A DNA stretch of 64,000 bases from Eudorina sp. 2006-703-Eu-15 (Eukaryota; Chlorophyta; Chlorophyceae; Chlamydomonadales; Volvocaceae), in the NCBI GenBank assembly GCA_003117195.1, contig BDSI01000158.1:33695-97694 (forward strand). The letters are read 5' to 3'. The notes under the pieces were generated by a model that was not told the origin of the DNA, ran no database searches, and saw nothing but the letters and a program-made list of their open reading frames with translations. This document shows, one piece after another, positions 37,801 to 63,335 of this stretch (position 1 is the stretch's first letter; each line of letters opens with the position of its first letter). The translations under genes and the position numbers were made by a program.

Positions 37801-40800
37801 TCGGTCGGTCGGGACAAAGGTTCGAGGTGGTGAGGGGGGGAGCGGCCGGTCGGTGGGAAGTGCACAGCGGGCTAAGGACATCCCGACCGCCACAGTTGCA
37901 TGCTGCTGGCTGCTGACTGCCGGCGTGTGGTTCCGGAACCTGCCCGACAGGCCGAGCGGCACGGCGGCATCGCGGAGTTTCTGGGAGTGCCACGGGACTC
38001 GGACGACGCGGATCGAGGGCGGCAGCAGCCCGCAGGAGGCCGTCCCTCGCCGTCCAAAGCTGGGGCTGGCGGAGCACCGGCCTCGGACATCTCGTCGGAA
38101 GCAAGGTATGTGCGATTCCCTGATTGCAATATCTGCTGGGCTGAGCACTGAATGAGTTCGGGTTGGTCGGGTCTGGGCCCGCCTTGGTTTGAGTGGCTCG
38201 GGTGGCCCCACCCCGTAAGATCCCGGCGTGTGTGGACACGACGGGTGCCTGTGGAAAAGGGCCGACAGGTGTTTACTGCAGGGTTGACGACACTGGGGGT
38301 GCTCACCCAATGCGCCGTTTCAATGGTCATGAGCCGGGCACGTCCGCGCGCGGGGGGTGGAGGGTACCTGGACGCAGGAGCCGGATGGCCGTGGGTCCAC
38401 TCCCACGGAATCCGTTTGCTGCAAGGTGATGTGCTGTGGAGTGATCGGAGGTTCCTCACTGCTAAACATGCGCTGCGACCCTCCCCACTCTCCCCGGGTG
38501 GCACTTACGCCCAGGCGCGCGGCCTACCTGGAGATGCGCGCCGCGGCAGAACGCAACCGGGCAGCGGCGGAGAGCGCGGAGCGGGGCGGGACCCCACCGG
38601 GTCGGCCCGCGCCGGGCCCGGGCCCGGGTCCGGGTCCTGGGGCGGCAGGGAGAGCCGTGTCACCGCTGGGGCAAGGTAGATGGCCACGCAGGGCCAGTTC
38701 CGGAACGATGTGCGGGAGGGTGTGATATAGGACATTTGGGGCTGCGGGCTATGGACGAAGGCAGCCCGGTACGCATGGTGGGGTGCGCCATCGCATGTGA
38801 AGCCGTCGGCAGTCCATCACGCAGCGCAGGGCGCATGAACAGACTCCACATCTAGGATCATGTTTTCCGCCGGCGTACGTGTGCTCTGAAGACCGTGTTG
38901 AAGGGCGTGTGACCTGTCTTGCGTGTGACCTCCATGACCCTGGCCGTATACAGCAGGCGGGCGCGTCGCCACGCCGCCAGTGCCTCGTGTCACCGACCCA
39001 TGGGCCGCTAAGATGGCCCGGCTGGAGGAAGAGCGTCGGAAACGGGAGCAGGAGATCCTGGAGTTCCAACGGCAACACTGGCAGGTGGGTGGGTGGGGGC
39101 GAAGTCGAGCGTCGGCGAGGTGCCAACGCACGCAATCATTGCAGATCCTGGGCCCTGAGCGGGTGATGTAACAAGGCGTGCGTTGCTGCTGGATCGCCAC
39201 CCAGTGGCAAGCGGGGCTGGAGCGCCAAGCCCGGAAAAAGCAACGATTACTCAGGCCATGTTGCTGGCCCTTCACCCCATCTTGCCCCCGTGCGCAGGAA
39301 GTCAGGGAGGCCCGAGAACGAAATAAACGGCAGATGATGGCGGAGGTGCGCGGCGAAACACCGCCCGCCACGCCAGGGCAAGGGCAGCCAGGTGCGCTCG
39401 TTATTCACAACATCCCTTGGCGCCACTATGTGAATGGAAGGAGAGGGACGAGAGAAGCGGACCTTGGCAGAAGTTGATCTTCCATGAACGTAACGTTACC
39501 GTAACTTCCTGCGCAACACGCTTGTTCAGTATGGGTTTGCTTTCGGCCGCTTCAGTACCTTCCCGACATGCCTAACCCGAACCCGGCTGCCACAGGGCCT
39601 CGTGCGCCTTCGCCTGTGCCTGGCGCTCGGGCAGCCACGCCGCCATCGGGCAGCCCCGCGGCCGGGGGAGGGGCCGGGGGGCGCGGCGGCGGTTCGGGCG
39701 AGGAGGAGGACGACGATATGGATTTCGCAGCCATGGTCAAGGACATGCAGGACGTGTTGATGCAGGTGCGGGGAAGCGAGGGACAGGGCGAATGTCTGCT
39801 GGCAGGATGTGGCGGAACATGGTCATGAGGACAGCGCACGTGTTACTCCTGGTCTGCAAGACGTTTCCTTGAGTCAGGGTTGCAGGCAGTGAGTGGCGCC
39901 GTCCCTCCTTACTCTGCGCAGGACGACAGCGGCGGCGGGGGTGATGACGAGGATGACGTCTACAATGACGATATTCACAACGCGGTGAGTGGACACGGGC
40001 GGGGCCTGGAATGACAAATGGCGCGGGTTTTCGGGTTCAGAGCGGCCGTTCTGATGGATGTGTGGAGAACAAGTATAGGGATCAGCCGCCTCGCCCTTTG
40101 GCAGCAAACGTTCAAACGCCATGGACCTGTGTTGTATTACGTTCCGACTGCCAGCAGAGCAACGTAGATGCGGTCGTTTAGGAAGCGGTATCGCCCTTCC
40201 GCACCTCTTCATTGTTGGCCTCACGGCATATGCGGCCGTGTCTCGTTGTGTCCCTCTCCCTGCCAGGCTCTGTACGGGCAGTTCATGCTCAACGGCCAGG
40301 TCATACAGTTGCCTGGCGTGCGGGAGGGAGATAGCCTGGGCATCAAGGTGCGTGCAGGGGGGGGGGGGGTGATAGGAAATTAGTTTACATATGATATGTG
40401 ATGTTAGTTTACATATCATGCTGCCAGGGATGGGGCTTTGGACCACTGGTAGGTAAGTACCCGGCACATACCCGGTCATGCACACGGAGCTGGAAACTCA
40501 ATTTGTTGTCTACATCGGGGCCCGAGCGCGGGCAGGGGCAGTTTTAATTGCGTGTGCGTATGTCCTTCCGGGATCTTGCCCGCCCTGGTACTGGCGGACT
40601 GGCTTCCGCTGGGTTAATTAGGAAAACCAGATCCAGAGACGAACACGGGCAGTTCCCGGTTGGTGCACTCGACGCCACTCGGAACTCACTCACTCGACCT
40701 AAACCGACACGGCCCAGCTGCTTGACACACGGCTGCTGCCGGCCCCTGGCCAACCCGCCCCGCCCCGGCGGCCGCAGGTGGAGGCGCTGCGTGTGTTCCT

Positions 40801-41350
40801 GGAGGAGCACCTGGGCACGGACGCCTTCCTCAAGTGAGAGGCTCATTGGGGCTGCGTGGTTGAGTTGGGGAGCACCCACCATTGGGAAGCACCCACCATT
40901 GAGGACCACACCGGACAGTACGGTACAGCCAGGGACGGGAAGGACGGGTCTGGCAAGTGATCTATCAAACCGCTCGTGGCGGGCATGTCGTTGTTCTGTG
41001 AGTAGGCCGCTGTTGTGGTTTTGGAGCTGCTGTTGCCTCAGGTAGCCCGGAAACCACCCTAATGTGGCACGTCTGGGCACATTGGGGAGGCTGTGCGCGC
41101 GCATCCTGCACCCCCCCCTTCCCCCCGCGCGTCCTGCAACCCCGCACGTACGTCCGGCCCTTGTCCGCCTTGGTTCCCACCGCTCGCTGCCAGGGTGTAC
41201 CGGATGCTGGAGTCGCTGTCGCTGGACGACGACGAGGTGCAGGTGTCCGAGAAGTTCATATCGGTGTTGGGCCAGGAGAAGCTTCCGTACCTGCAGCTGG
41301 TGCACCAGCTCATTGTGTGCGAGGAGAACATGCACAAGGAGGGCGTGTAG
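28815..41350 (+). CDS. NIMA-related Ser/Thr kinase, NEK1/NEK5-like
   Basis: Twenty-five exons splice in phase to about 1,142 aa: 28815-28973, 29241-29337, 30037-30160, 30782-30950, 31235-31327, 31727-31897, 32124-32289, 32737-33047, 33976-34212, 34643-34789, 34808-34945, 35288-35422, 35712-35771, 35959-36024, 36352-36417, 37397-37645, 37951-38105, 38515-38675, 38981-39084, 39298-39391, 39596-39765, 39922-39984, 40267-40347, 40778-40833 and 41194-41350. The kinase domain (1-270) has GKGSFG, VIKE lysine 33, HRDIK (126-130), DFG (146-148) and GTPYYLSPE, typical of NEK1/3/5. Ala/Pro-rich sequence follows, then a charged coiled coil (about 560-710) and an acidic stretch. The C-terminal block [20 protein letters not shown] matches the end of animal NEK1. 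NEK1-type kinases act at cilia, basal bodies and in cell-cycle control, so this is probably one of the alga's ciliary NEKs. The exon ending near 34212 is least certain. Confidence 0.94.
34790..34807 (+). other. Unusually small gap between two NEK exon models
   Basis: The exons 34643-34789 and 34808-34945 as modelled leave only 18 bp between them, too short for an intron. The 18 bp (GTATCACCTCCCGTGCAG) are in frame and open, so the two exons are most likely one continuous exon that adds six residues. The adjacent splice-like ends are then coincidental. Confidence 0.85.
35801..35925. repeat. (CTAC)n-rich intron
   Basis: CTAC/TTAC tetranucleotides dominate the NEK intron between exons 35712-35771 and 35959-36024. 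Confidence 0.9.
36510..36953 (+). repeat. 444-bp (GGGA)n array in NEK intron
   Basis: Nearly pure GGGA repeats with a few G runs and single-base deletions fill the intron 36418-37396. The strand is entirely purine on the sense side. The long Pro/Ser or Arg/Glu/Gly frames across it are artefacts. Confidence 0.98.
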
Positions 41351-43204
41351 GGGGAGGAGGGCGGTTGCGCAGGAGGTCCCGGAGGTGCAGGGCAGGACGC
41401 GGGCGGGACTGTGTCCCTTTACGTCTACTGTGTAGGACTAGCTAGGTCTGAACGCATTTTGCATCAGGTGGCACATACGGTGGGCGCTGAGCAGCCCGGG
41501 GGTGGGCGTGCGGGAGCCGTCAGGGCGTGCTTGGGGCACGAGGGGATAGAAGACAGACAAGCCCAAAACGAAGAGCGGGGATCAAACGAAAAACAGGGGG
41601 GAGCGGAGGCGATGTCGGAGGGAACTTATCATGTCCGTAGGGTGGGTACAAGATGGGGCGAAGCAGCCAGGGGTCACATCCTCCGGAAGGCCTGAGTGGC
41701 CGCACCTGCGCGGCCGAGAGTGTTGTGGACTGACGGACAGAGTGACAGTGGCTGAGATGCCAACGAAATCTAGCCTTGTGTGCTTGGATGCAGTACAGGT
41801 GATCTCAGCATGCTCGGAGTGAGCTCATGCCCAACGGCATCGTTGTCGGTGTTTGTCAGCAAGCTGTGAGCCGCCCAACCGGTACTTGGGTACCGCCACT
41901 TGGTACCGCCACTTCTTGGTAGAATGTGTGACGCGGCGGTGTATATCCAGGTCGCATCTTCAAAGAACGGACGTGATGGCGGCTGGTCTGGTGGCGGACG
42001 CGATCCTACCAAGACATCAGCCTCCCTGGATGGCGTGCGCGAGTCATGGCATGCGTAAAAAGTGCACAGGCAGTCAGTTATCCAAACAGTGCTGTCCGCG
42101 AGTGCCAAGCGGACACGCAGACTCCCGTGGCATGAATTTATGGACATGTCCTGTTATGGCGCCCGCCTTGACGATGCAGCCCCAGAAGTCTCACTCTGAG
42201 ACCACTGATGATATCACTGATGCACTGATCACTCTGAGACCACTGATGCACTGATGATATCACAAGTCAAGCGCAAAATCGCGACTCATCAGTCCCGTGG
42301 CTACCCTCAACAGCCCCGTGGCTGCCCTGCCCGTGGGAGCACATTTAGTGCAGCCGCTGACCAAGTTGGCTGTCCATGGTACCACATTCAGTGCAGCCAT
42401 GTCCATGACTGAGTCGACAACATCGACTTCTCCACCCTACCTTGCCCTGCCGCACCACACTGCCCACTCCGTCCCGAGGTTCACAATCAGCAAGCTATCC
42501 CAGCGGGACGCCCAACGGACTCAACAGCCGCAGCCTTGGAAGGACCCCCATTTGGACATCCATGGGTAAATCGTCCGCGACCCAAGAGCCAAGCGGATCC
42601 CCTGCACGTGCACGTTGACTGGGCGGTCACATGGACGTGTACTAGTCATGCACTACTTCTACCACCAGATGCGGATCCGAATCAACTTGACCGAACTCTG
42701 ATTCAACAAGGAGGAGGGATGGCCCAATACCCATTCAAACACAAGACCATATACAGTCTTTGCTCTGGCCATGCGTAGGGAGCATCGCCCATTCGACCTT
42801 GGGCCTCACGTGTGAAGCCCATTTGCTCCATCACCACCACCACCACCACCACCACCATCATTGTGGTAGGCTGGTAACAGCCGGCCGGCAGAGTAGTCAC
42901 CTCTTCCCACACGTGCTCGATGCACGCCGCACACCTTCGCTCGAAAGGAGAACACGGAAACCACATCCCAGCTCCCCCACTCCTCCACGGCCAACCGCAC
43001 TGCACCTGCACGGACCCAGCCCGCACCCCCCCCTCTCTTGCAATACACTCATGCGACGCCCCTTTAGGGTTCACTGGATTCGGGCGACATCCTTCAGGCG
43101 GCCCCCCCCTCCCCCGTGGTGTAGGACCCCAAGTTGACGAACAGTCCCGAAGCTGGCTGACTGGCTGAGCACGTGATGACTCACTCCCGCGCCTGTCACC
43201 GAGC
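41351..43204. other. Convergent 3' region between NEK and RPB6
   Basis: No gene is supported. The stretch holds the two 3' UTRs. Repeated CACTCTGAGACCACTGATG-type segments lie at about 42,187-42,262, a duplicated GGTACCGCCACTT motif near 41,880-41,920, and a short (CAC)n at about 42,836-42,860. I see no TGTAA within 400 bp of the NEK stop. Confidence 0.5.
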
Positions 43205-44590
43205 TCAGTCCGGAACCACGAGCTCACTGATGCTCCAGTCCTCGTAGCTGCGGGTGGGGGGACACCGCGGTCATGAGACGCACGTTGATGGAACTACACC
43301 GGGACCCTTGATGAGCGGGGTCACAATCATAAGCACGGTCAGCACAGTGTCACATCAGACATCGTCCACATGGGACAGAGGGTATGTAAGGCCAGACGTG
43401 TGGGCGTACAACCGCGCAACGGAATCAGTCCGAGTGAGTCTTGCTTGCCGAACGCGCCATGCAGTCACGCCCATGCATGGTGAAGCTGCTTTCCAATTCA
43501 CCAGCGAGGGCCGCGTGGCCCTCACCTCACCTGCCATCCGGAAGGTACCTCCGTATCGTGAAGGGAACCTTCTTCTCACGGAGCTCCTTCATGGCGATCT
43601 GAGGGAGCCCGGCAGCAACCGCGAAGAAGACGCAAACGTCAGCCAAATCACAAGCAGTCTGTTCCGTGGCCGTGGCGTCCATTTCGCGGCAGACGCTGAC
43701 CGTCATGATGCCCGATGCCGGCTGATGTGCCTCGCCTTTGAAGTTCGCTTCGTTGTGCCGCCTGAGCTACTGCCGCCTTTACCACCCCTATGCCATGGAT
43801 GAAACTTGAAGGCAGCCGATGCAGCTACTGAAGATGCCATGAAACAGATCATACAACCGGATGAGGCGGAGTGCCGTGTGCTGCCCATGTGCTGCCCAGA
43901 GGCTCTGATGCCCACCCACCTCGAGCGGGTCCGTCTCCCCGGACAGCTCTACCATGACGGGTGCGTTCATGCTACGGCGGCAGGGGGCGCAGGGCGGCAC
44001 ACATTACCCGATGCCCGGAAGGGGTGCGCGGCGAATGAGGTTTGAGACATGTACAGGCGGGGGAATGGTTGGCTGGCTGAAAATGACGCTGTGCCTTCGA
44101 ACGGAAAGGCAAGCCTGCCGCGCCGTACGTCCGATGGGTGGGTTGTACAACATACGGGCCCTCATTCGTTCGCCTCCGGGGTCTTACCTGATTTGTAGTG
44201 CTCGCGTCCCGAGCACTCTCGCCTTTTCATACTTGGTCATGTAACGTGTGGTAATTCGTTGCCGCTGGACTCCGACCTGCTCTTGCTGTTCCTGATTGTC
44301 CAGGATATCAATATTCGCCTCCGGTTCGTGTGCATCGCCGGCAAAATCTTCAAGCACCGGCTGCACGGGTCATGAAACACGCGGGTCATCGGCGGCGACA
44401 ACGGTCCCTTGCCGGTAGCTCCAAACCCACCTCCTCCCCCAAGTCCATGGGTTCGTCCATTCCTCCCCTGTATGAAAAGCCATCCACGTTAGCATCACGG
44501 TGCCGCTGTAAGCCTTACATAAGATGTTCTTCAGTTCAGACCAAGCCATGCATTTGTTACTACTTACGGCTCATCCATGTCATCAGCCAT
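43205..44590 (-). CDS. RPB6: RNA polymerases I, II and III shared subunit RPB6 (RPABC2)
   Basis: Six small exons splice in phase on the minus strand: 44590-44568, 44467-44431, 44360-44188, 43971-43920, 43598-43531 and 43247-43205, giving 131 aa, close to human and plant RPB6. The first exons encode an acidic N terminus ([14 protein letters not shown]) as in the family. Then come [20 protein letters not shown] and [20 protein letters not shown], followed by [20 protein letters not shown] and [12 protein letters not shown] at the end. These are the hallmark RPB6 core and C-terminal motifs. The protein is a common structural subunit of all three nuclear RNA polymerases. Most exons are too short to appear as long open frames. 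A second gene starts 343 bp away in the opposite direction. Confidence 0.97.
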
Positions 44591-44932
44591 TTTGGTATGT
44601 AATTAAATTTCGTGGACCTAAGGTTGTTAGCAGCTACCAAGCCGCCTTCCTGCCTTCCGCAAGGATAAAGGTATCCTATTAAAGTACTAATGTTACCGAA
44701 ATGCAATTCCGAAAATGAGGAGGCGCGGAAGCAACAAGCTTGCCGAAAGGCGCCAGGGTTTGGATTCACGTACGAAAGCTGTCAGCTTTTGCTTGCTGCA
44801 ACCGAGCTACAAAGTCCAGTTGATGTCGTTTCATTCCGTTTATAATACCTGTTCGCTTTCTTGTGATATTCTATCTTGTCTGTGGTCATCTAGTTATGCA
44901 ATAATACGGTTTTCCACGAACCCTTGACAGCA
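44591..44932. promoter_or_regulatory. Divergent promoter region of RPB6 and the 44,933 gene
   Basis: The 342 bp between two opposite start codons are AT-rich compared with the flanking exons. They should hold both promoters and 5' UTRs. No specific site is recognised. Confidence 0.55.
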
Positions 44933-45743
44933 ATGGTCTCCGGCCCTAACACTGCCCCGCGCATGCTGTCGCCACGGCCTAATTTAGGGCCTGGCCTCCG
45001 TGGTGTCACCAAGCATGCGGTGAGTCAAAGGCCAAGTTACCCGACCGCCGAAGAACCTCATCTGTCTCTACCCCAACAAAAGGCTGGCTTCATTCACACT
45101 GTGCAGACGTCAAGTCGCTTTGGCGCAACTAAGACTAAGAAGGCTCAACGGGCGCTCTGCACAGTTTTCGAGGAGAGCGCGCTCGCTTCTTCGTCACCCT
45201 TGTTTGTTTTCAAAGCAGCTCGACTGCAGTCCCCAGGCGGCCGGCCAGCCAGGAGAAACTTTGTTTTGCATCCTTCCCTTGGCAGGTTACGAATGCAAGA
45301 GCTACGGGTGAGTGACCGCGCCCGTCGAACAAATGCGCTGCCGTGACAGTCGTCTATGGCTGACTTTGCCTGTCGCGCGTCCGAGCAAACGCCGCGTTTT
45401 CTGAGTGCATCTTGCAACCGGCGACGCATTTGAAGTATCACGATGCATTTCGATCGTACACCAGCGACAGTACCGTTAATGTCGACTCCACCGCCTTTTT
45501 CCGCAGGACGCTCCCTCCGTCCGTAAGGCCACCCCAATCAAGGAGCGGCCGCTGACGCTCCGCACATTCGGTCGGCACCGCATCCAGAGCGACCTGGATG
45601 CGCTCGCCGACGAGCTGGGCACATGTCAACTCCAGTCGGCCCTCAAGGGAGTGCCCCCCGCGCACCACGCGCCCACGCACGGCCAGGCCTCGGGCGCGCT
45701 GGAGCTCCAGCCGCTTGCGCTCATGCTGGATGACGGACACTAA
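44933..45743 (+). CDS. Uncharacterised small protein, about 203 aa
   Basis: I do not recognise this protein. The model is ATG at 44933, exon 44933-45307 with a consensus donor (CGG|GTGAGT), then exon 45507-45743 after a strong polypyrimidine-CAG acceptor, both in phase 0. The second exon is the best supported. It uses codons favoured in GC-rich algal genes and encodes RPLTLRTFGRHRIQSDLDAL before a stop at 45741-45743. TGTAA at 45812-45816 lies 69 bp after the stop, where the poly(A) signal is expected. The first exon is weaker: it contains further possible splice sites (GTGAGT near 45017, CAG near 45107 and 45286), so its N terminus may be shorter. It is divergent from RPB6. Confidence 0.55.
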
Positions 45744-45811
45744 TGCTGAGCAGCCCGCCCACCAGGGCCCGTTGTATACGCCCGAGGGGAAAGCCCCTCG
45801 AGGTTCTGTGT

Positions 45812-45816
45812 TGTAA
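45812..45816 (+). terminator. TGTAA poly(A) signal
   Basis: TGTAA is the usual poly(A) signal in Chlamydomonas. This copy is 69 bp past the stop of the small gene ending at 45743. Confidence 0.65.
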
Positions 45817-46173
45817 GGCATTTCTCCTCGCTAGACTTGACGCTGCGCTGCTACAGGCTGAATGAACACGTTGAAATGTTACTGCGGCTTAAGCTGTGTT
45901 TGCACGGTGGCTCGAGGGCGCGTTAGTCGAGCCACTGCTTCGCTTTGCTTTTGCTTCGCTCCCAGCGCAAGCGGCGCAGGGGCCGCCATGCGTGCCGCAG
46001 GTGATGCGCATATCGGTGTCGGCTGGTAGTGGTCTTGCGTGTCGGCAGTCGGCCTGGCGTGGCCTGGCGGATGTGACGCATCAGTGACCTGGTCCAAATC
46101 AGTCCATTGGGCCCAAGGGCTCTCTGTTGGTGATAGTTTAGATCATACTGCACCGATTGCTGCGTTACTCAGG

Positions 46174-46692
46174 ATGTCCCCGGGGACATCATTTTTCGTG
46201 CACCCCAAGACGGTGCAACAACTGCGCATGCAGGCAAGGAGTGTGGGTCGTGGGAGCTTCGTGATCTGGGTGGGTGCACGTGTGCTGGCTGGCTGTTGCG
46301 GTCGTGAAGAAGGGCACCTGTTGTTTGTTTGGTTGACCGACTGTCAACCTGAACCGGCCCTGTTGATAAGGAAAGGCACCTCGCAGTCAGGCCACCGGCA
46401 GGCCAGGTCTTTGATGTAGGTGAGGTGTGATGTAGTTGACGTTGAGTAGCGCAGAGCAGCAGTGAGGCAGGCCCTGGCGTGAGTATTTATCCCGTCCATT
46501 TTTCTGCTGCAGTACGCAGAAGGACTTCCTCTCGAGGCTGAACAAGGTATCGGTGACACGGCGACGGGGAGCAACGGGACCACGGAGCTGCAGGGCCCCG
46601 CAGTGCACACCGCGCGGTGCAGTGGCACCTACTCGAACCGCTGGCATACGTCCGGTGATGCCCAGGCCGGATTCGCCCCAGCGGGCATGTAA
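46174..46692 (+). CDS. Weak two-exon candidate, about 91 aa, unknown
   Basis: The proposed exons are 46174-46269 (donor GTGGGT) and 46513-46692 (acceptor TTTTTCTGCTGCAG), both phase 0. They read MSPGTSFFVHPKTVQQLRMQ and then YAEGLPLEAEQGIG onward to a TAA at 46690-46692. TGTAA at 46900-46904 could be the poly(A) signal. A 168-codon open frame on the minus strand overlaps the second exon, so the strand is not certain. An upstream exon may exist because a CAG lies just before the ATG. No family is recognised. Confidence 0.33.
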
Positions 46693-49600
46693 CATGGCGA
46701 GTAGGGGGCCCTGCGTCTGTCCTGTAGCCACTCGTTCCAAGACCGCACATGGTTGGCAATGCCAAGGCCTGGAACAGATGAAACTACCGAATCCCACTTC
46801 TGCGAATTCGGAGGGATGACCCACTTGCCCTGACGTACACCGGTGGGAGGCTGTGCGGAACCAGGGAGCGAAATCCGTTCTTCTATTGGGCAATCACCTT
46901 GTAACGGTTGCATGCCCAAACACCGATAACTGTGCAAGTATTGCCACCTTTTACCTGTTCCAAATGTTGTGATAATTGTCACTGTTCCTGAAGAATAACT
47001 TGCACCCCCTTTGCCGGGAACGCAGGCATTTCACCTTCAGCGGTAGAACAAAATAGGTGGTCTGATCTTATTCATCTTAACCTACCCAGGTCCAAACTTA
47101 AGTCTGATCGCAGATATAGAATCTTTGATGCAAGGCCTTTTGTTTGGAGGCGTCGGGTACTTCTGCTTCATCCCTCCCGTGGCAACCAAAACCACACATC
47201 CGTTCCCGCCACAGCCATCACCACCACGCGGTGACTATGGGCTGCTATGTTTGGCGAGGCAATGTCTTGTTTGGCCACAGTGGCCGTCCACTCAACACCC
47301 TATCCGTTGACCACCGCGTCTGAAACCGCGGAGCACACAAACGGCATGGACCCAGGACTGTAGCTGTATGCGGCCTCATCCACTGTTCCTCTGGACACTC
47401 GAGTTTGTGGTAGAGGTTTGATTAAACCCAGCTGCCCACTGGCAACGCACGAAATTCACCGTCCCTTGCTATCCCGGCCTTCACCTCAGGTCCACGGCCC
47501 GCCCTCGCCCACCAGCTTGTAATGCACGTCAGGGGATCAATCTCCGGCGCTGAGCGCTGTGCGAGTGTGTGCGGCGGCCAGGGACACCCCTTCGCAGCTC
47601 TCCCCTGGCACAGCCACGGCCCTCTCACCTCTCACCTCATCATACCCTTGCGTCCTGGACCGACCCCTCCTGAGCGCAGACTACCCCGCACCTCACCCTT
47701 CAGAAGCATGTGTGCCCCTGGGGCGAAATCGCGCCAGGGCCCCACCCCACGTCCGTTCCCACCCCTAGGTACCTCGCGTATGGGCACATGAAACCGAGCG
47801 CGGGTAGAAGGAGCTGGTGCGGGCAATCGGAACGCGCACCCACCTCGGGCGGCAACGGGCGCAACGCCGCTCACTAAACTCTGAAACTCAGAATATCACC
47901 CAGGGCATATCCGCGCAGCTGTCACCCAGCCGACAAACGGACCACGGTTCACCACCAACTGAGGGTCGGACCAACATTCTGGGAGACGGGCAACGTGATG
48001 TCGCAAAATTGGATGGCGCGCACGGACCTGCGGCTTGCCCCTCAAGCCCTTACCAGGCGCCACCCCCCTCATCCCTACCAGCCGTGCCGTGCTCACCACC
48101 CCAACACGACAGCTCTCCCCCGCTAGCGCCCAACGATGCATGGCCAACGTACACTGGATACATAACGATACACCTCAATCGGAAGACGGTCCCTCCTGCA
48201 AAAAAATCACTTTCCTGTGTCATATTGTAAAAAGTGATGTGCCATTCATACACACCACACGTGTGAGGGAGCGCCCGGCACCCCCCCCCGAGGAGCCAGC
48301 TTCCCATCCGCCCACCCGCGATCCGCTCATCTGCAACCCAGAGGTCAGAGCAGAGCGGAGGTGATGGCAGCGAAGCAGAATGGAGCGGAGTGCAGCGTGT
48401 CCCATCGGTCTCACCAAGACATCTCCTACGCGGCTACCGGCGCCCCTCCCTGGCGCCATTATTCACTCACCGCAGGGCCCACAGCGAGTGTCATTCGTAC
48501 GGCGTCGCCCAAGGGTTGGCTGGGCTCCGGCACTTCTGCAGTGTCCCCTCCCACCCGCGGACCAGGACCCCATCCCTGCTCACGCCTGGCCGGTCCCCTG
48601 CCGCGCTTCACCCAACTATTACGATGTGCGTCAGCCCCCGTGCTCCCATCGCACATCTCGTACCATTTAGCTTGACTGGGTACACGACATATACAGATGG
48701 ACAGAATAGATACGTACACGTCAGTCTCGCGGTCGCTACGGAGATGAGGACCGGAGAGGACGTCGCGACGCTGCCAATGATTCCCATTGAGGTTTCAATT
48801 GAGACCGCAGCTCACTGACACACACTTACCACACCAAGCCACATCGCTGTCGAGCCATGAGACCCCCCAGCGTAATCCAACAAACAGCAAGCTGACAATA
48901 AGCCGGTAGTCACGAACTGATTTGGCGGAAGAATGCGGTGGTATGGGCCCCCTTGCAGCCGAGCGTATCGTACTGCACCATCCGGTATCGTACTGCACCA
49001 TCCAAAAGTAATGGTGCGAGGGCTTACTCGACCCTGCGGCTGCGCGCACCGCCGTACGTCGGGAACGGCGGTACCCAAACTAGGCGACCAAGTCCCGTCA
49101 ACGCGCTTGCGTGCCGCACCGCCTCTTACGACCCCCGCCCCTGGTCGAAACGAACTCCCCCTCCCTCACGGGCGTCCACAGCGAAGGCCATAGACGGTGT
49201 GTGTGGGGGGGGTGGGGGTGGGAGGGGTGTACAACGTGCAAAATACGCCCTGCAGGTGAAGGTGGACAGTTTTGTATGCGAGCCAGCACAACAGCAGCAA
49301 CAACGGCTAGGAAAGAAGTCAACCACGGGGCACAGCCTCGGCCCCCCCTTCGCCTTCCCGACACCCTGTTCCGAAGAGCCTTGTGGATCTTCCTCTGGCG
49401 GGCGGTGCCTTGCCTTGCCCGGCCAGGTACCTGGACCAACACTCACACAACCCCCAACCTGAGTTCAGGCTCAGAGAGGCCCACCCCGTATCACCAACCC
49501 CCTTTCCCAACCCGTCTCGCCCCCCACCGGGATCCCGTTCCAGGCAGCTCCCCGCAGTGCAACTCTAGGGAGGGTCCAGGGAGGGGTCCAGGCAATGGGT

Positions 49601-49992
49601 CCAAGGAGGGGGCCCGACGGGCACCCACCGGGGCGCTGGTCGCACCAGCCTCATGCATCCCTCCCTGGCCCCTCCTCCTCCTGCCTCCCACAGTCCGTGA
49701 CGCGGGAACCCCACCGCGACACCGGCTCTACCTCCCTCCTCGCACAGCAGTTCTGACCGTGCCTGAATGCGCCCTGCCGCCTACAAAAAACCCGTTTGGT
49801 GGGTGTGAGGGGTGGGGGGGAATCCGTGATGCGTCGCCGCTGCCAGCTGAACAAGCGAATGCCCTCGTGCCCCGTGATGCGTTGCCGTTCCACGTTGGAA
49901 CATCCCTGGGTCGAACCAGTGACGACGCCCCCCTGGCTCCGCGTCATCTTCCCTGGTCACGCCGTCCTGACCCCGGCTCCACGGCCCTGTCC
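46693..49992. other. 3.3 kb without a supported gene
   Basis: The stretch contains the 3' UTR of the 46,174 candidate and, at its right end, that of kinase B. Some short minus-strand segments near 47,422-47,770 have plausible splice sites (e.g. WRDFAPGAHMLLKGE before GTGCGG), but I could not chain them. A 21-bp direct duplication (GTATCGTACTGCACCATCC) lies at about 48,963-49,003. The long plus-strand frame from 49,111 is the reverse of kinase B coding sequence. Confidence 0.45.

Positions 49993-63335
<13,343 letters not shown>

Noticed and set aside
46344..46893. 168-codon minus-strand frame
   Set aside because: No splice or poly(A) support; the overlapping plus-strand exon has a stronger acceptor and stop context, though the call remains uncertain.
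47422..47770. Possible minus-strand gene ending near 47,422
   Set aside because: Single segments with plausible donors could not be joined in phase or matched to a family.
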